The position numbers and the translations under genes were made by a program. From Talinum fruticosum (lineage: Eukaryota > Streptophyta > Magnoliopsida > Caryophyllales > Talinaceae): 64,000 nt of DNA. The notes under the pieces were generated by a model. That model was not told the origin of the DNA. It made no database searches and saw only the letters and a list, made by a program, of their open reading frames with translations. Position 1 is the first letter of the stretch, and every line of letters starts with the position of its first letter. Shown here one piece after another: positions 34,730-47,100 of the stretch. Location: positions 5,855,501-5,919,500 of the forward strand of contig JAITYX010000032.1 in assembly GCA_021018815.1 (NCBI GenBank), in the 5' to 3' direction.

Positions 34730-35996
34730 TATGCTTGGTGGCTGCAGTGGTGGTGCTGGGTGGCTGTCATCGGCGTCTACAGGTGGCAGCCGGGTATGTT
34801 TCTGGTCGGTGGTCGGGTGGTGGCTGGCCGTGGGTGGTGTGGGAAAAGAGAGGTTGTTTGGTGGTTTGATGTGTTTCAAGGGTTTGGAGGGTGGTTGTCT
34901 TTGGTGGTTTGGTAGGCGGTAGTAGGCCGGTGATGGGTGGTCGGCGGCGTTAGAGGGGTTGGGCCGTTGGAGTGAGGCTGGCCGGAGGTGAGAGAGAGAG
35001 TATATGAAGATGAGAGATTGTGGTGAAAAGTTGGTGAACAGGGTGGTTTTGGGGGAGGGGTTTTCCGGCGATAGGGTGGCCGGATTGATGGTCGGAAGGA
35101 TGATTTTGGTTCAGTGCAATGTGGTGAAGAGTTATGGTCGAGTTATGGTCGATTAAAGAGGTCGGTGGTGGTCCGTGGAAGTGGCCGAAATGGTGCTGGT
35201 GGTCGAGTGCGAGGAGAGAGAAAGCTATCGAAACGAGGTTTTGGGCCCAATTTTTCTGCTAATGAAACCTATTTATACTAGATTTTAATGGCTATTTGCA
35301 TGGTTTTGCTGGCATAGGTTGGGTTTTGTTGATGACAAATGTTAATTGTGCATGTTAACTTAGTGATTTGGCAATTGTTAAGCTTTGTTTTGTGTAATTT
35401 GGGGTGTGAAGCCCCCATTTGACCCCAAAACCTATCTTAATCCACTAATATTTCTATTACTATTTTATTATCATTAATATTATCAGCTTCATTTTGTTAT
35501 TTTTGTTTTTGTTATTTTTATTATAATTATTTTTATTATATTATAGTTAATTATTAAGATTATTACTTATTTTTATCCTATTATTATTATTTATACTAAA
35601 CTTTGGTTTATTCTTATTAGTAAGGCTAATGTTTATATGGGATGTTGATTTAGTTTGTACTTTAAAGTGTGCTAGCTAAATAAGTATGTATGTATGTATA
35701 TGTATATATATGTGTGTGTGTAAATATATAAGTATATTTATAAAAATTAAATTTATATTAAATATTTATAATTGCAAGAATTGGGTATGGATTATAAGCA
35801 TAAATAATATTTGGGAGTTGATATTGTAAATGTTGGTCATCCATCGTCGTCGTTTACGTTTGAGTCCTGCAAAAATAATTTCGATAGATACACGTAAACA
35901 TAATATGACATGAAAATATTTTGAAATTGAAATGTACGTGCTCATTATTATCGATGGGTTATGTTAATATGTTATAATTAGGGATGTGTTGTTACA
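32691..35996. mobile_element. Solo LTR (3.3 kb) of an LTR retrotransposon
   Basis: It begins TGTAACACCC and ends GTGTTGTTACA, the TG...CA ends with a longer inverse repeat TGTAACA. It is flanked by the exact 5-bp duplication ATTAA at 32686-32690 and 35997-36001. No primer-binding site, gag or pol follows, so it is a solo LTR left by recombination, or a large non-coding retroelement. Its length suggests a Ty3/gypsy type, but the superfamily is not proven. It contains AT-rich stretches with repeated CATGCAT motifs (33.6-34.4 kb), a GA microsatellite (34.69-34.73 kb), and a strongly G-rich strand-biased stretch at 34.54-35.26 kb. The open frames there are low-complexity. Confidence 0.8.
34684..34727. 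repeat. (GA)n microsatellite in the solo LTR
   Basis: About 21 uninterrupted GA dinucleotides. Confidence 0.9.
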
Positions 35997-36120
35997 ATTA
36001 ACTAACCGAGCTCAATATAAAAATAAACAATCGCAAATTGAACCTAGAAAAAGAGAAAGAGAGAGCAATTACAATATGCATTTGGTCAACAATCCAAGTC
36101 CTCCATGGTCGGGTCAATTT

Positions 36121-36704
36121 TAGGGGTGAGAATGGGTCGGTTCGATTTGGGGGTTTATGGTTCGGTTAACCGAGTTTTTCGTTTGAAAAATGTGAACCGG
36201 AACCGTAATCGGATAAACCGGTTACCCGAATGTCGATTAACCGGGTTTTTCAATTCGATTCACTCGGTTAATCGGAACCGTTAGATATATATGTAGTAAG
36301 AAAATGAGCATAATTTTTAAGGTGTAATAGGAATATCTAATTTAAAAATGAACATATATGACCATTTATAAAATGAAGATTAATAGAACTTAATATGGAC
36401 TTAAGCTTAATTGGGCACTCGCCTCGCCGCTCTCCCTTGTGCCATCGCCCGCCCCCACTACACTCGCCTCGCACCAGCCGAGCCATTGCCTCCCCAAAAC
36501 TACACAATGTAAAAAAAACACATATTCAACTTAATATTTCACAAAAAAATAAAAATAATTATCGGGTCGGTTTGGTTAACCAGCGATATCAAAATCATGA
36601 ACCATAACTAGAACTGGATAAGCCGGTTAATCGGATATTTTAACCGGTTCGATTTTGCCGATTTTTCGGTTCGGTTTATCGATTCCGATTTTTTCTCACC
36701 CCTA
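36121..36704. mobile_element. hAT-like MITE
   Basis: The ends are TAGGGGTGAGAA and TTCTCACCCCTA, a perfect 12-bp inverted repeat. Flanking 8-mers are GTCAATTT and GTCAACAC, sharing the first five bases, an eroded target duplication. Subterminal DNA has many copies of GGTTCGGTT/AACCGG, a known habit of plant hAT MITEs. The interior of about 580 bp has no coding capacity. Confidence 0.8.
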
Positions 36705-36820
36705 GTCAACACCATCGAATAGACTTGGTCATCTCACCTTGGCGGCCTAATTTTGCGAGGATTGAATAAATTTTAGATGTCATAAGCTAATATATATTCA
36801 TAAACATATGCGATTGATTT

Positions 36821-37076
36821 TAGGATTTTCCTATTCTCCGACATCCAAATCTCTCTTTCCAGTCAATCTTTGCTTGTTTTTGGTGCTTGAATATTTGAGT
36901 TCCAATGGAGGAAAGAGAGAGAGAAAGACAACTTATTTGTTAAAAAAAGGAAAAATAGGATTTTTATCGATTTTATGGGTTTTTACCTACTACAAGTAGG
37001 TTAAATTGAGATACTGATGACATTTTTAATCGTTAATAAATAGTCATGTGACAATCATTTATCATCAATTTTATTA
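36821..37076 (-). repeat. Right inverted arm of the composite region
   Basis: This is the partner of 30628-30870, in opposite orientation. It carries a short extra stretch (about 37037-37050) absent from the left arm. Confidence 0.8.
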
Positions 37077-37860
37077 GTGACATTTTTGACATTTTTAACT
37101 ATTTCGGTGACATTTTAATCAAAGCACTTGATCATAAATGATCATCAATACATGCAACGTAAGATTGAAGAACATTTTGAAACGATTCATTCAAACACTA
37201 ACATTTTCTCAAAATATTCATTTGCCGAACACTTGTCATTTAAAATAAAAAGTGATTTAACCGCTTAAAATCACTAACTAGTACTTGAACCATTGTTACT
37301 GAACACACCCTTATAATAAGTCTCTATTATTAAACTCAAATATTTTTAATATAAACTCTTTGCATCGAACTTCTAATATAATATTTTTATTGATAAGAGG
37401 CATTAAAATATAATATCAATAAAATTTTTGTTGACTTAAAATATAAAATCTAAGCTAACTAAATCACCCTACAACTTAACTAACATATATTTTTTATTGC
37501 GTCAAACTTAAAACAAGAATTAATTCCTATAATCCCCATTGGCTAACTTTAGAAAATCAAACATTAAACCTATATTTCTTTATCCTTAATTATATCACTT
37601 GCTGTATTCTCTTCGCTAATAAACAGAATGTGGCGCACACAGGGCGGAGACCAAACCGACACCTACTCCCAGCCGCCTACTCCACCGCTTGCCTGAAAAA
37701 GTCATCTCCTTACAAGTCATTCCATTCACGATACTCCGATTCTACTCCTTCAGCTCTAACCCAAATATTCTCCCTTTTCTAGATTCCTTATTAGGGTTCG
37801 GAAACCTTATCAGCGGCAACGAAAATCAACAAAATAAAAAAAGTTCATCCAATTCTCACA
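37077..37860. other. Upstream region of the F-box gene
   Basis: AT-rich to about 37.6 kb, then a more balanced pyrimidine-rich leader (37.66-37.86 kb) that is probably the 5' UTR. No clear TATA box was picked out. Confidence 0.5.
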
Positions 37861-38127
37861 ATGAAAGGCTATGATCGAATCAACAACGCCCTCCCTGACG
37901 AGTTGATTCTGGAGATATTCCGGCGATTCGATTCTCAATCGAGCAGAGATGCTTGTTCGCTCGTTTGCCGGCGTTGGTTCCACCTTGAGCGAATTAGCCG
38001 CGAAACCATCCGCATCGGCGCCTCTACTAGCCCCGACCAGCTCGTCAAGGCTCTCGCCGCTCGATTTCCCAATGTCCGCCATATTTACATTGATGAGCGC
38101 CTCACCATCTCTCTCCCTGCCCCTCTT
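37861..38127 (+). CDS. FBL4: FBL4 exon 1 (F-box, residues 1-89)
   Basis: It carries the whole F-box and the start [15 protein letters not shown], which matches the family N-terminus. The donor is GTAAAC, phase 0. Read-through would give a low-complexity Ser-Leu tail from a CT tract. Confidence 0.95.
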
Positions 38128-41100
38128 GTAAACTCTCTTTCGCTCTCTCTCTCTCGTCTCTCATCTATCATGCGCTTTATTTGATGGTGAATTTTTGATT
38201 CAATACAAGAATGTTTTCCGTCAATTGACTTTTGTAGGAGTCCTCATTTAGGGCGGTTAATTAGGAATTGTGCGAACAACATTATTCTGCGTGGAAATGT
38301 ATTCGCTTGGACGATAGAGAAAGAATTTTATGCGTCGTTCTGTGTGAAATTAAATCATACATACGTAATTGCGTGCCTATTTAGATAAGAATATCAACGG
38401 ATAAGTTGTAAACGTGAAAATTTCAGGCAAGAAAACGTAGTCAGGCGACACTCACAGGGTTAGTACCATTGAGTTCCTGTGTTTTCTTGTCATAAGAAGC
38501 ACATAGAGTAGAAGATATCCAAACTCAATTCGTGAGTAGTGGGATGTTGTAGGGCAGAGAATTCGGATTTGGGTTGAAACAGAAAGGCATCAGGCCTGAC
38601 GAATGAAAATAGTTATTTAGAGCTTGCCAGCTGTCAGCATTCAAAGCTGCGGTCGCGATTGTTTCATGATGAGTTCATGTGTTGAACATGCTGTTGTATA
38701 AAAAATGCTGTACTGCCATTTATGTTATAAGGGGGTGCATTGATGCACAGGAAGCTTTTGAGTTTTTGTTTGAATAGTAGTTGTGCGTGAGAAAAGTCTT
38801 CACTTATGTAGTCGTTTTGATACAGGGGATAAGACGGCATGCTGGTACGGTTACGGGTTCATCAGTCAAACGTCAGCTGAAGAGCCGGAAAACAGGGATG
38901 GAAGATCAAGAGATTCAACCTTGCTGCTTATCTGATTCAGGGCTGGTCGTCGTATCTGAAGGCTTTGCTTACCTTGAAAAGCTGAGCCTGATCTGGTGCT
39001 CAAATGTTACTAGTCTTGGGCTGAAGTCAGTAGCTGAGAAGTGTAGATCTTTGAGATCCTTGGATTTACAGGTGAGTTTGATTTTTATCTGCTGCTGTGT
39101 TTTGGTTGAGACACCGAGTAGACAGCTATCAATGGTGTCAATTAGACTGGTTAGTGTCAAGTGGGTGTGTATGTACTTTGGTTGCAAGTAATAATGGGAT
39201 GATGTACCTGATTATTTTCTTGATACAGGTATCAAAATGCTCAGCTGGTGTTTTGGTTGACCCTACATATTAGATATATTTGATAAAGCAAAACTCTTTA
39301 TATCTTTGCCACTAAGGGTGCATTTGGGCCGACCTGAGAAACAGCTTACATTTGCATTCAGGCTCAGCTCGGCGTATGGCTTACTGTGCTCAGTAAAAAT
39401 CAAGCTCAAGCTCAGCTTTTCAGAGGCTGTGTCCAAGCTTGGCTTTTTATGGGCTTTCTAGCACGTTGCTTGTTTGAGACTCCTTTTTCCATCTCAGAAA
39501 GCAGACTGCTAGTGCTTTAGATTAGTTGTATTTAACTATGCAAAATCTCCCAACATCAAACAATTACCGTGAGTTTGTGGTCTCTTCCTAATTGTAAATG
39601 TACTTATTCCTCATTCAACTAGAACAATTATCAAATGTAAATCATAGGTTTTGGAAACTAACAATGAGAATCCAATTACAACTCCAAAAATTTGTAAAAG
39701 ATAAATGGATAAACTGGTGATTATTAAAAAAGACTCTTAGTTCCAATGTAGCCAATTTTCATCAATTTGTGCATGTCGACCCTTCACTAGTTTATGCTAG
39801 CCTAGTTTAGGCTAGGCTTGTAAGGCTCATTAGTTGAGCTCATTTATGCTAGACTTATTAAGAATTGGCAAACTTGTGAACCCCATCATCATAAGCTCGA
39901 ACTCAACTCGATAACTAAACAAGCTAGGCTTTGATCCGGCTAGCCATTAAGTGAGCCAGTCGGCTTAGTTACACCGGAATTGTCACTTTTGATGATACAA
40001 TGCCACCCCTACAATCCTGCGTGTATCTACTTTTACTAGTAATGGTTGCTAAAATTTCAAATTGTATATCCTCCAACAAGTCTTAACGGATAGCAAATGT
40101 CTAAGTTTAGAGAAGGAACAGCTTGATATTGCAAACTCAAAAAGTGAAAACCAACACTTTTGTTTGAGGAAAAAAGCTGTCAAATTGTTGTTTATTCCCT
40201 TCTTTTGTTTTGTCGATTATATTTCAAATAAATGCCACTTAGGACAGTATTTTGTATGTTCAAGAAGGAAAAACTAGGTGAGATTTGTAGACCCTTTTTT
40301 TGGGTGCCGGGGGTGTAAAGGACTCGTGGAACTTAGCACATTGCCCATAGTGGTATTAACAACTCTGATCCAAAAATTAGTATACTCCATTTTGCTACTG
40401 GAACACAAAATCTAGGTCATTTAGAAAATCTAGGAGATACAGGCTGAGAGAAGCAGGTAAAAATTTCGTCATTGAATGCTCTAAATTTATTTTGCCTAAT
40501 GCCCACCATCTCATACTCAGTCTGGGAAGCCCTCATCAATCTTTTTGACTATATCCAAGAACTTCAGATCTGCTGCAGGCTGTTACTGGAATTTTTTATT
40601 TATTCTTTTGCGCATTTTTTTCTTTTTTTTTTTTTAAAGTTCTGTTATATGGGATACAGCAACCTAAATACGCTTTTAGTGTGAGCTTTTAGTATATGCA
40701 GCATGGAGTGCTTTACCCGCTATGCAATCTGCTTCTATTCTTCTATTCAAACTGCTTCTCTATGAGTACGATTCAGTTTCCTCCTGTCAGGGCGCTATCT
40801 TGACAGAACCATATTTGAGGGGACTGCAGTTCCTCCCCCGTTTCCTTTCCGCCGGCCTGCAATAATGAGTGTGCCATTGGATTGTACAATTTATCACCCA
40901 ACTTGGGCTATCATTATCATCTTGAGTTATTTTTTTCATTATCAGTCTTCTTTATAGGAAGGAGGGTGGTTTTGCCATAGTTCGGTGTACAAACCAACTT
41001 AAAAAGTGTCTTGCTGAGCTCAAAATTGCATTTGATATCGTGATGCCATTTGGCTATTTGGTGATTTAGTTATTTTTCCTTTTTCAGGGATGCTATGTTG

Positions 41101-44100
41101 GAGATTTAGGTCTAGCTGCTATTGGCGAGTCTTGCAAGTTACTTGAAGACTTGAATCTGCGGTTTTGTGAAGGCTTGACAGACACTGGATTGGGAGCATT
41201 AGCTGTTGGATGCGGAAGATCTCTTAAATCTCTAAGCATAGCAGCTTGTGTTAGAATAACTGATGTTGCTTTAGAAGCTGTGGGGTCCCATTGCAGATAT
41301 CTGGAGGTCTTGTCTATGGACTCAGAGTTCATCCACAATAAAGGTGTACTGGCTGTTGCTAGAGGATGCCCATTTTTGAAAGTCTTGAGGTTACAATGTA
41401 CAAATGTGACAGATGAGGCTCTGTTAGGTGTGGCAACCTTCTGTTCGACACTGGAATTGTTGGCTTTGTATAGTTTCCAGAAATTCACTGACCAGTGAGT
41501 GATGCTTTTCTCTCCTTTATTTAATTTTTCCTTAAGTAGAAAGTTCCATCTACCTGAGTGAATGAGTCTGAGTGAGAAAGTATGTGAGGAAGAAACTTAC
41601 GAGATAGTTAGACCTTTCATGTGCTGACAATAAATTCTATACTCAAAAGGAGCCTTGTACTTGTCTTTCCATTAACTACAAAGAAGACATAGACGCTGAG
41701 GGGTCAAGGAACCTCCCAAGCTCTCTTCCATGCAATGCATCTTATTGCCTTGGGTTATTTTGACTGTCCAGTACATGGGATAAGCGTTTGGCCAATAACT
41801 CCCCCTTCTGCAAGACATAATCTAGTTAGCCAGCCTGATATTTCGCTTTTGGTTAATGTGATTAATTTAGTTGCTTATTCGGTTTTACCATGTTCTCATG
41901 GGTGTGATAGATCAACAAAAGTTGTGGCGTTAAAGTAAATATTGAAGGGGTTATATTGTACGGGAGAAACCCAGAGGTGCTACAATACTGGCATAGCTTG
42001 TTTCATGACCCGCTGGGAAGACTACTTTTCATTTTAGATCAAACTTCCAATGATTCTATTCTATTTCAGCAACAAGTGTCTAATGAAAAGCAATCTAGCT
42101 TTAACCCATAAGTGACGTGGGATACACGAATCCTGTCCATAAAAAATCTGTTTATATCCAGGACTGAAATTTAGTTTTGTCCAATTTTGATTGCCAACAG
42201 GATAATAACCATTAAATTTTTTATTTAATTATTGCTTGGTAAAGGAGAACTTAGTCTATGAACTTAACTCTTATTTGATTATTGCTTGGTAAAGGAGAAC
42301 TTAATCTATGAACTTAACTCACCATAAGTGTGATGTTCGCTTCCTGATCTGCTATCTACTTGGGAGGCGGGGGTTTGCAGTGCATATCAAAGCTTTAGTA
42401 CTTGATTTCAATGTTGTGGAAAAATCATCCTGCTTCTGCTTGATGTATTTGGATTTTTGGTGTCTATGAGAGTTGTGTGGAATGCAGAGAGTTAAAAAGT
42501 CAACCTCCTCTTGCATTCTCAGAAAACAGATGTGATATTATGAAAGGTTCAACGTTCCATACTTGCATGTCTGGAGGTGCATGTTTGAGAGAGATGGGGC
42601 AGTCTTTCGGAAAAAGTAGAATCCTCGAAGGGGGCAGGCAGGCTTTCATTGGTGTGGTGTAGTGCAGCTGCCGCGTAGGGTTTTCTTCTTCCTCCACTTC
42701 TTTTCCTTTTTTCTTGTTAATGATAATTAATAGAGAGCTGGTGAGAAAGGTGTGGGGTTGAGAATAGGTTGGAGGTTGGACAATAAAAAACCTAGTTTGG
42801 ATGGGGAGGGCAAGGGTCATTTTCTGTTAAGTGGTAAGTTCTAGATCTATTATGTGGGCCAATTAACTAATATAACTATTAAAAAAAGGGATTCCTTGAC
42901 ATGATGTAAGCTAATTTAATTTACTGATCTTAACAAAGAAGTATTTTTCATTCTTAAATTTTGAAAATGTCCCAGAATCAGTGCCCCAAGTTTTGGAAAA
43001 TGTCCCAGAACCAACCCCAAGTTTTGGAAAATGTCCATGTGTCCTAAATTTTCGGACTTGGGCCTTGTTTGGCAATGAGCTGGTAGGTGTTTTTGGAAAA
43101 TATTTGGTAAAATTAATTTCTAACAAAATTGTTTGATAAAATTCTATTTATGCCGATAGCTCAATTTCATTGTGTATTTTAAACATTATAATTTTTGGTT
43201 TGCCCAATTTTTTGTCATAGAAATGTATTTGTTTACTGTTGACTTCATTTTATTTTTAATAACATATTTGAAATTTTTTATGCGGGAAAACTATAAACTT
43301 ATTGAGCAGGACTAGTTAACATGAATTATTTGTTCCACACCTCTTGTTCTAAAAAGAGGGAAAAAGAAATGAACTCTTGCATGTTAGTAACATAACATTA
43401 TTTGGACGTTCATGGCCATCTGTGTACATTATCATGTAAAATTAATTCACATAATTTATTTATTATGTAAAACTAGTTAACATAATATGTTTGAAATAAA
43501 AAGGATTTGTTTATACATTCATGAATTATGACCATCCCCAACTCTTGTTCCGGGGGAGGATTGAACACTCTAAAACATAAGTATTAAACAGTAAGGGTTT
43601 TTAATGACATTTGGTATGATTTTGTCAAAGTTATAGGGTCAATGTGGTAACTTAAATTATCAATCGCAAAAAGCTAATTGAAAAAGCTATTCTAAATAGC
43701 TTTTATAAAAGAGCCTTTTACAAAAAGCTATTCACCAAAAACCCAAAATAGTTTTTTTGACCAAAGTCAAACAACTAATTCATCCAAAGAGCACTTTTTG
43801 AGAGCAAAAAGCTCTTTGCCAAACAGGGCTTTGACAAGTTGGACACTTGGATACGAGGTGACATAGGTGTTTCCCAGTGATGGCAGCAAACAGGATCTGG
43901 TGTGCTTTGGATACCAGATGGACTGCAGTGTCCTGCACTTTCCTACTGTCTGGATATATATGCTTTTTCTGCTGGTTCAAGTATGTTTGTGGTTGGAATT
44001 ATTAGCTGGATTTCTGGTAACTGCTTAAGGATTTCTGTATTAGCCCATGGAGCAAAGTCTGTCTTCTGTTTGGGAAGAAGAATGTTCTTCAGGAATCATG

Positions 44101-47100
44101 GTGATGAATTGGTTTTTGCTGAATTCATTCTGCTTTATCCAATCATATGTGAAGCCTCGTATCTTGTTTTTGTGGAGTGGCTACGTTGATGGATTTATAG
44201 TTTGAGCATATGGGAGGAATACCGGAAACAAATGCAAGTCTACTTGTCTCAGACGAATTTGTACTATAGGTTTTATGGTTGGAATTATCAGCTCGGTTGC
44301 TGGTAAACTACTTAAGGAGTTCTGTATCAGCCCATGGAGCAAAGTCTGTCTTCTGTTGGGCAGAAGAATGTTATTTAGGTATCACATTGATGAATTGCAT
44401 TTTGCTAAATTCACTCTGAGCTTTATCCAGTCATATATGAAGCCTTGTATCTTGTTTTCTTCGTGTGGCTACATGGACAAATTTATAGGTTGAGCATATT
44501 GGAGGAATTTGGAAAACAAATGCAAGTCTACTAGTCTCAAACGAATTGTGTACTATTGTTGTTCCTATCTTGAAATCCATCTTTCAGATTATGTGGACAG
44601 TCGTATGTCCAAGCTATTATGCAAGAGATGTATGAGGATTGTCAGTGAGATGCATGCTGTCAACTGTAAGATGCAAGAAATGATGACTATATACAACAGC
44701 AGTGAGGGAATAAATGGAGTTAGAGCTGCATGTAGAGTAGCAGAGAGGTAAGACTGAGATCAATTCCAGTGCTTGGGTAAGAGCATAGCTTTACTTGGCC
44801 AGAGCAACTAGAGGATTCACATTTGAGCTCATGGCTTGGGTTTTTCTCAAGATGAGTGCTGCATGTGCAGTCATGTGATGTGTCCTGTGAAACCATTTGC
44901 TTTGTGTGAAAGTACTCTGAGGCTTATTATAGCATGTCTGCTGTTTTTTCTGGCTTCATTGATGTTCAAATGTTTGTGAGATAGTGACTGGTTCCTGTAT
45001 TGAGATAGAGTTGGAAGTGGGGCACTATGTACTTTCAAATGAACTCAACCATTAGCTATATTCAAGTTTGTGTCAGCTAACTGAATTATGATCCCAGGGA
45101 AATATGCTATGTTTATGTCCAGATGGACATCCATCTTTTTGCGATTGGGTTCAAAACAATTTTTGTATGAACTCTCGTCTTAGTGCAGAGATGCAAGTGA
45201 AATTTAGGTATCTAGATGAATATCCCTTTAGTGAGGATGAGATGAATCCTCATAACTTCTCTCAAGGACTGTGAGGGCAGTAAAAGCATCCATCACCAAG
45301 AGGATCAGGGTAAGATTATCATCTCATGCCTCATGGCTTTTGAAAACGAATCAAATCGGATGGTTCAGTTTGTTGGTCTTCTTTACTCAGTCTTATGGAA
45401 CCAATCTCTACTCTCTTTTAAACCAGTCATTGGCAGCCACATTCCTAAAAAAGGCATGGATTTGTAATCTTTTTAGAAATGGAATAATTCAATCTTATAA
45501 GTATGTGAAGAAGAAAGCAAAAGGAAAGAAGAACTCATCATCTTTCTTTTATTCTTTAGGAGACATGAGAGATGAAAGTCTTTCTTGCAGTTACAAATTG
45601 TGGGGAAACCTTCATGTTCATCTGTTGGAGTAGGTGTGCAACAAAGGAATAAGGATGAGATGGACCAGAGAATTAATCAGCTGCTAGCCCTGGGAATGAT
45701 GATGAACAGGAAATATACCAACTAAAGAATGCTGTCTTAATGTAGAGGCGCAAAGCAGACCAAATTCTAGCATGTCCTCTTCTGCTGCAATAGGGAGTAG
45801 GGGACGAAGAATGCGGGTGGAGCAGACCAAACTTATTATGAGGATCACTCTTCATCGGGAAGATTTTCTAATCAAGAGGGATCTGCCATTAGATGAACTT
45901 GAGAAGATTCATGGGGTTGGAAAAATGCTGGGTCCTTGTGTGCTGTAGAGGGCTAGTATAATTTACAATACACGAGAGAAGGTTGTTGAAACATGTTCAA
46001 AAGGGTTGGTAGGTCACTTTCGGTCTCGAGAAAGTGGATTATTATGGTCAGGCTTTCTAGGATGATATTTGAGGCTAGCAGGCTCTATTGTAGATGATTT
46101 AGATATCATCCTTCAAGTCTAGTTTAGAAAAAGAAATGAAATCACGAGATAGAAGGAACAGCTTCAATCACAGGAAATGTGGACTTAGGAAATGCTTTCG
46201 TCATGGACATCAAGTTTTTGGTGTCATTGTGTTCTGCCTTGTCTTGTCCTCACATTTGTGTTGTTGTCTTGTTCGATGATAATATTATATATCTTATGGA
46301 AAAGGTTTTCCAATTGAATACATCTTTATTAAAAAGTTTCTATAGTCTGTGGAAAACATGGATTCAAATTGTGGTTTTTTGGTCGTAATTTTGGTTATGG
46401 TTGTGATATTGGAAAGTCGCTCTAACGCGGCAATCACGTGTCATATTGCGGTTGTAGAGTGAAAACGTGGTTTGCTCAACTTCAAATCCTTTCTAGCGTG
46501 GCCATTATGTTGCTGACTGACCACACATTTATATCGTTCCTCTTTCTACTGGTGCTTTGTATCCAAAGCTTCTAAGATCACTTCAGATTTAAAAAGTTCG
46601 AAAATGTCTTCAGGCTTTTGTGAACTTTTCTCTACCTTGATCTCCCTTCCCCCTTTGCAAATTCCCACATTCCAGACCCGAGGTCAACTCCTTAGAAATT
46701 GGGGTAGAAAAAAAGAAGGGGAAGGGGGATTAAGTTCTAGGACCTATATATATATTTATAAAATCATTGTTTTCTAAGTCCCTATGTTCCTTAACTCTGT
46801 TAAAACCTTTTTTACTTGTGCCTTTCCATTGCAACAAGTTGAATTTTCAAATTTGTATTGTTTTCCTGGAAACTCGAACTCTTTATACTTTATCCTCTTT
46901 CTGTTAGATGGTTATTTACATTTTCCCCCAAAATTTGACCATGTTGATGAATGTAAACCATGCTATTTATTTTATCTTAATGAGAAAGTTTGTGATTTCT
47001 GTAGCTATGCGGACAGAATCCTGTAATTATGAATATTCAGAATATTCTACAGAGAGCTAGCTTCCTGTAACATTGAAATTAATGTAGGAATCTTTAAAGT

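Larger units (their letters stand above)
30628..37076. mobile_element. Composite region bounded by ~250-bp inverted repeats (MULE-like or foldback)
   Basis: The left arm (30628-30870) and the reverse complement of the right arm (36821-37076) read through the same landmarks. These are TAATAAAATTGATGATAAA, GTATCTCAATTTAACCT, GGTAAAAACCCATAAAA, AAGTTGTCTTTCT, ACTCAAATATTCAAGCACC, then GAGAGATTTGGATG and CGGAGAATAGGAAAATCCTA. Long terminal inverted repeats of this size are typical of Mutator-like or foldback elements. The 9-bp duplication expected for a MULE was not seen. The inside holds a gene-capture hAT-like element, a solo LTR and a second hAT-like element. Removing these leaves roughly 1.5 kb, a plausible non-autonomous element. 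Confidence 0.7.

Noticed and set aside
34510..34922. Open frames with Ser-Leu or Trp-Gly-rich peptides in the solo LTR
   Set aside because: They are translations of the GA microsatellite and GGT repeats, not genes.
42221..43042. Clustered direct repeats considered as a CRISPR-like array
   Set aside because: Units are adjacent without regular unique spacers, and the DNA is plant nuclear.
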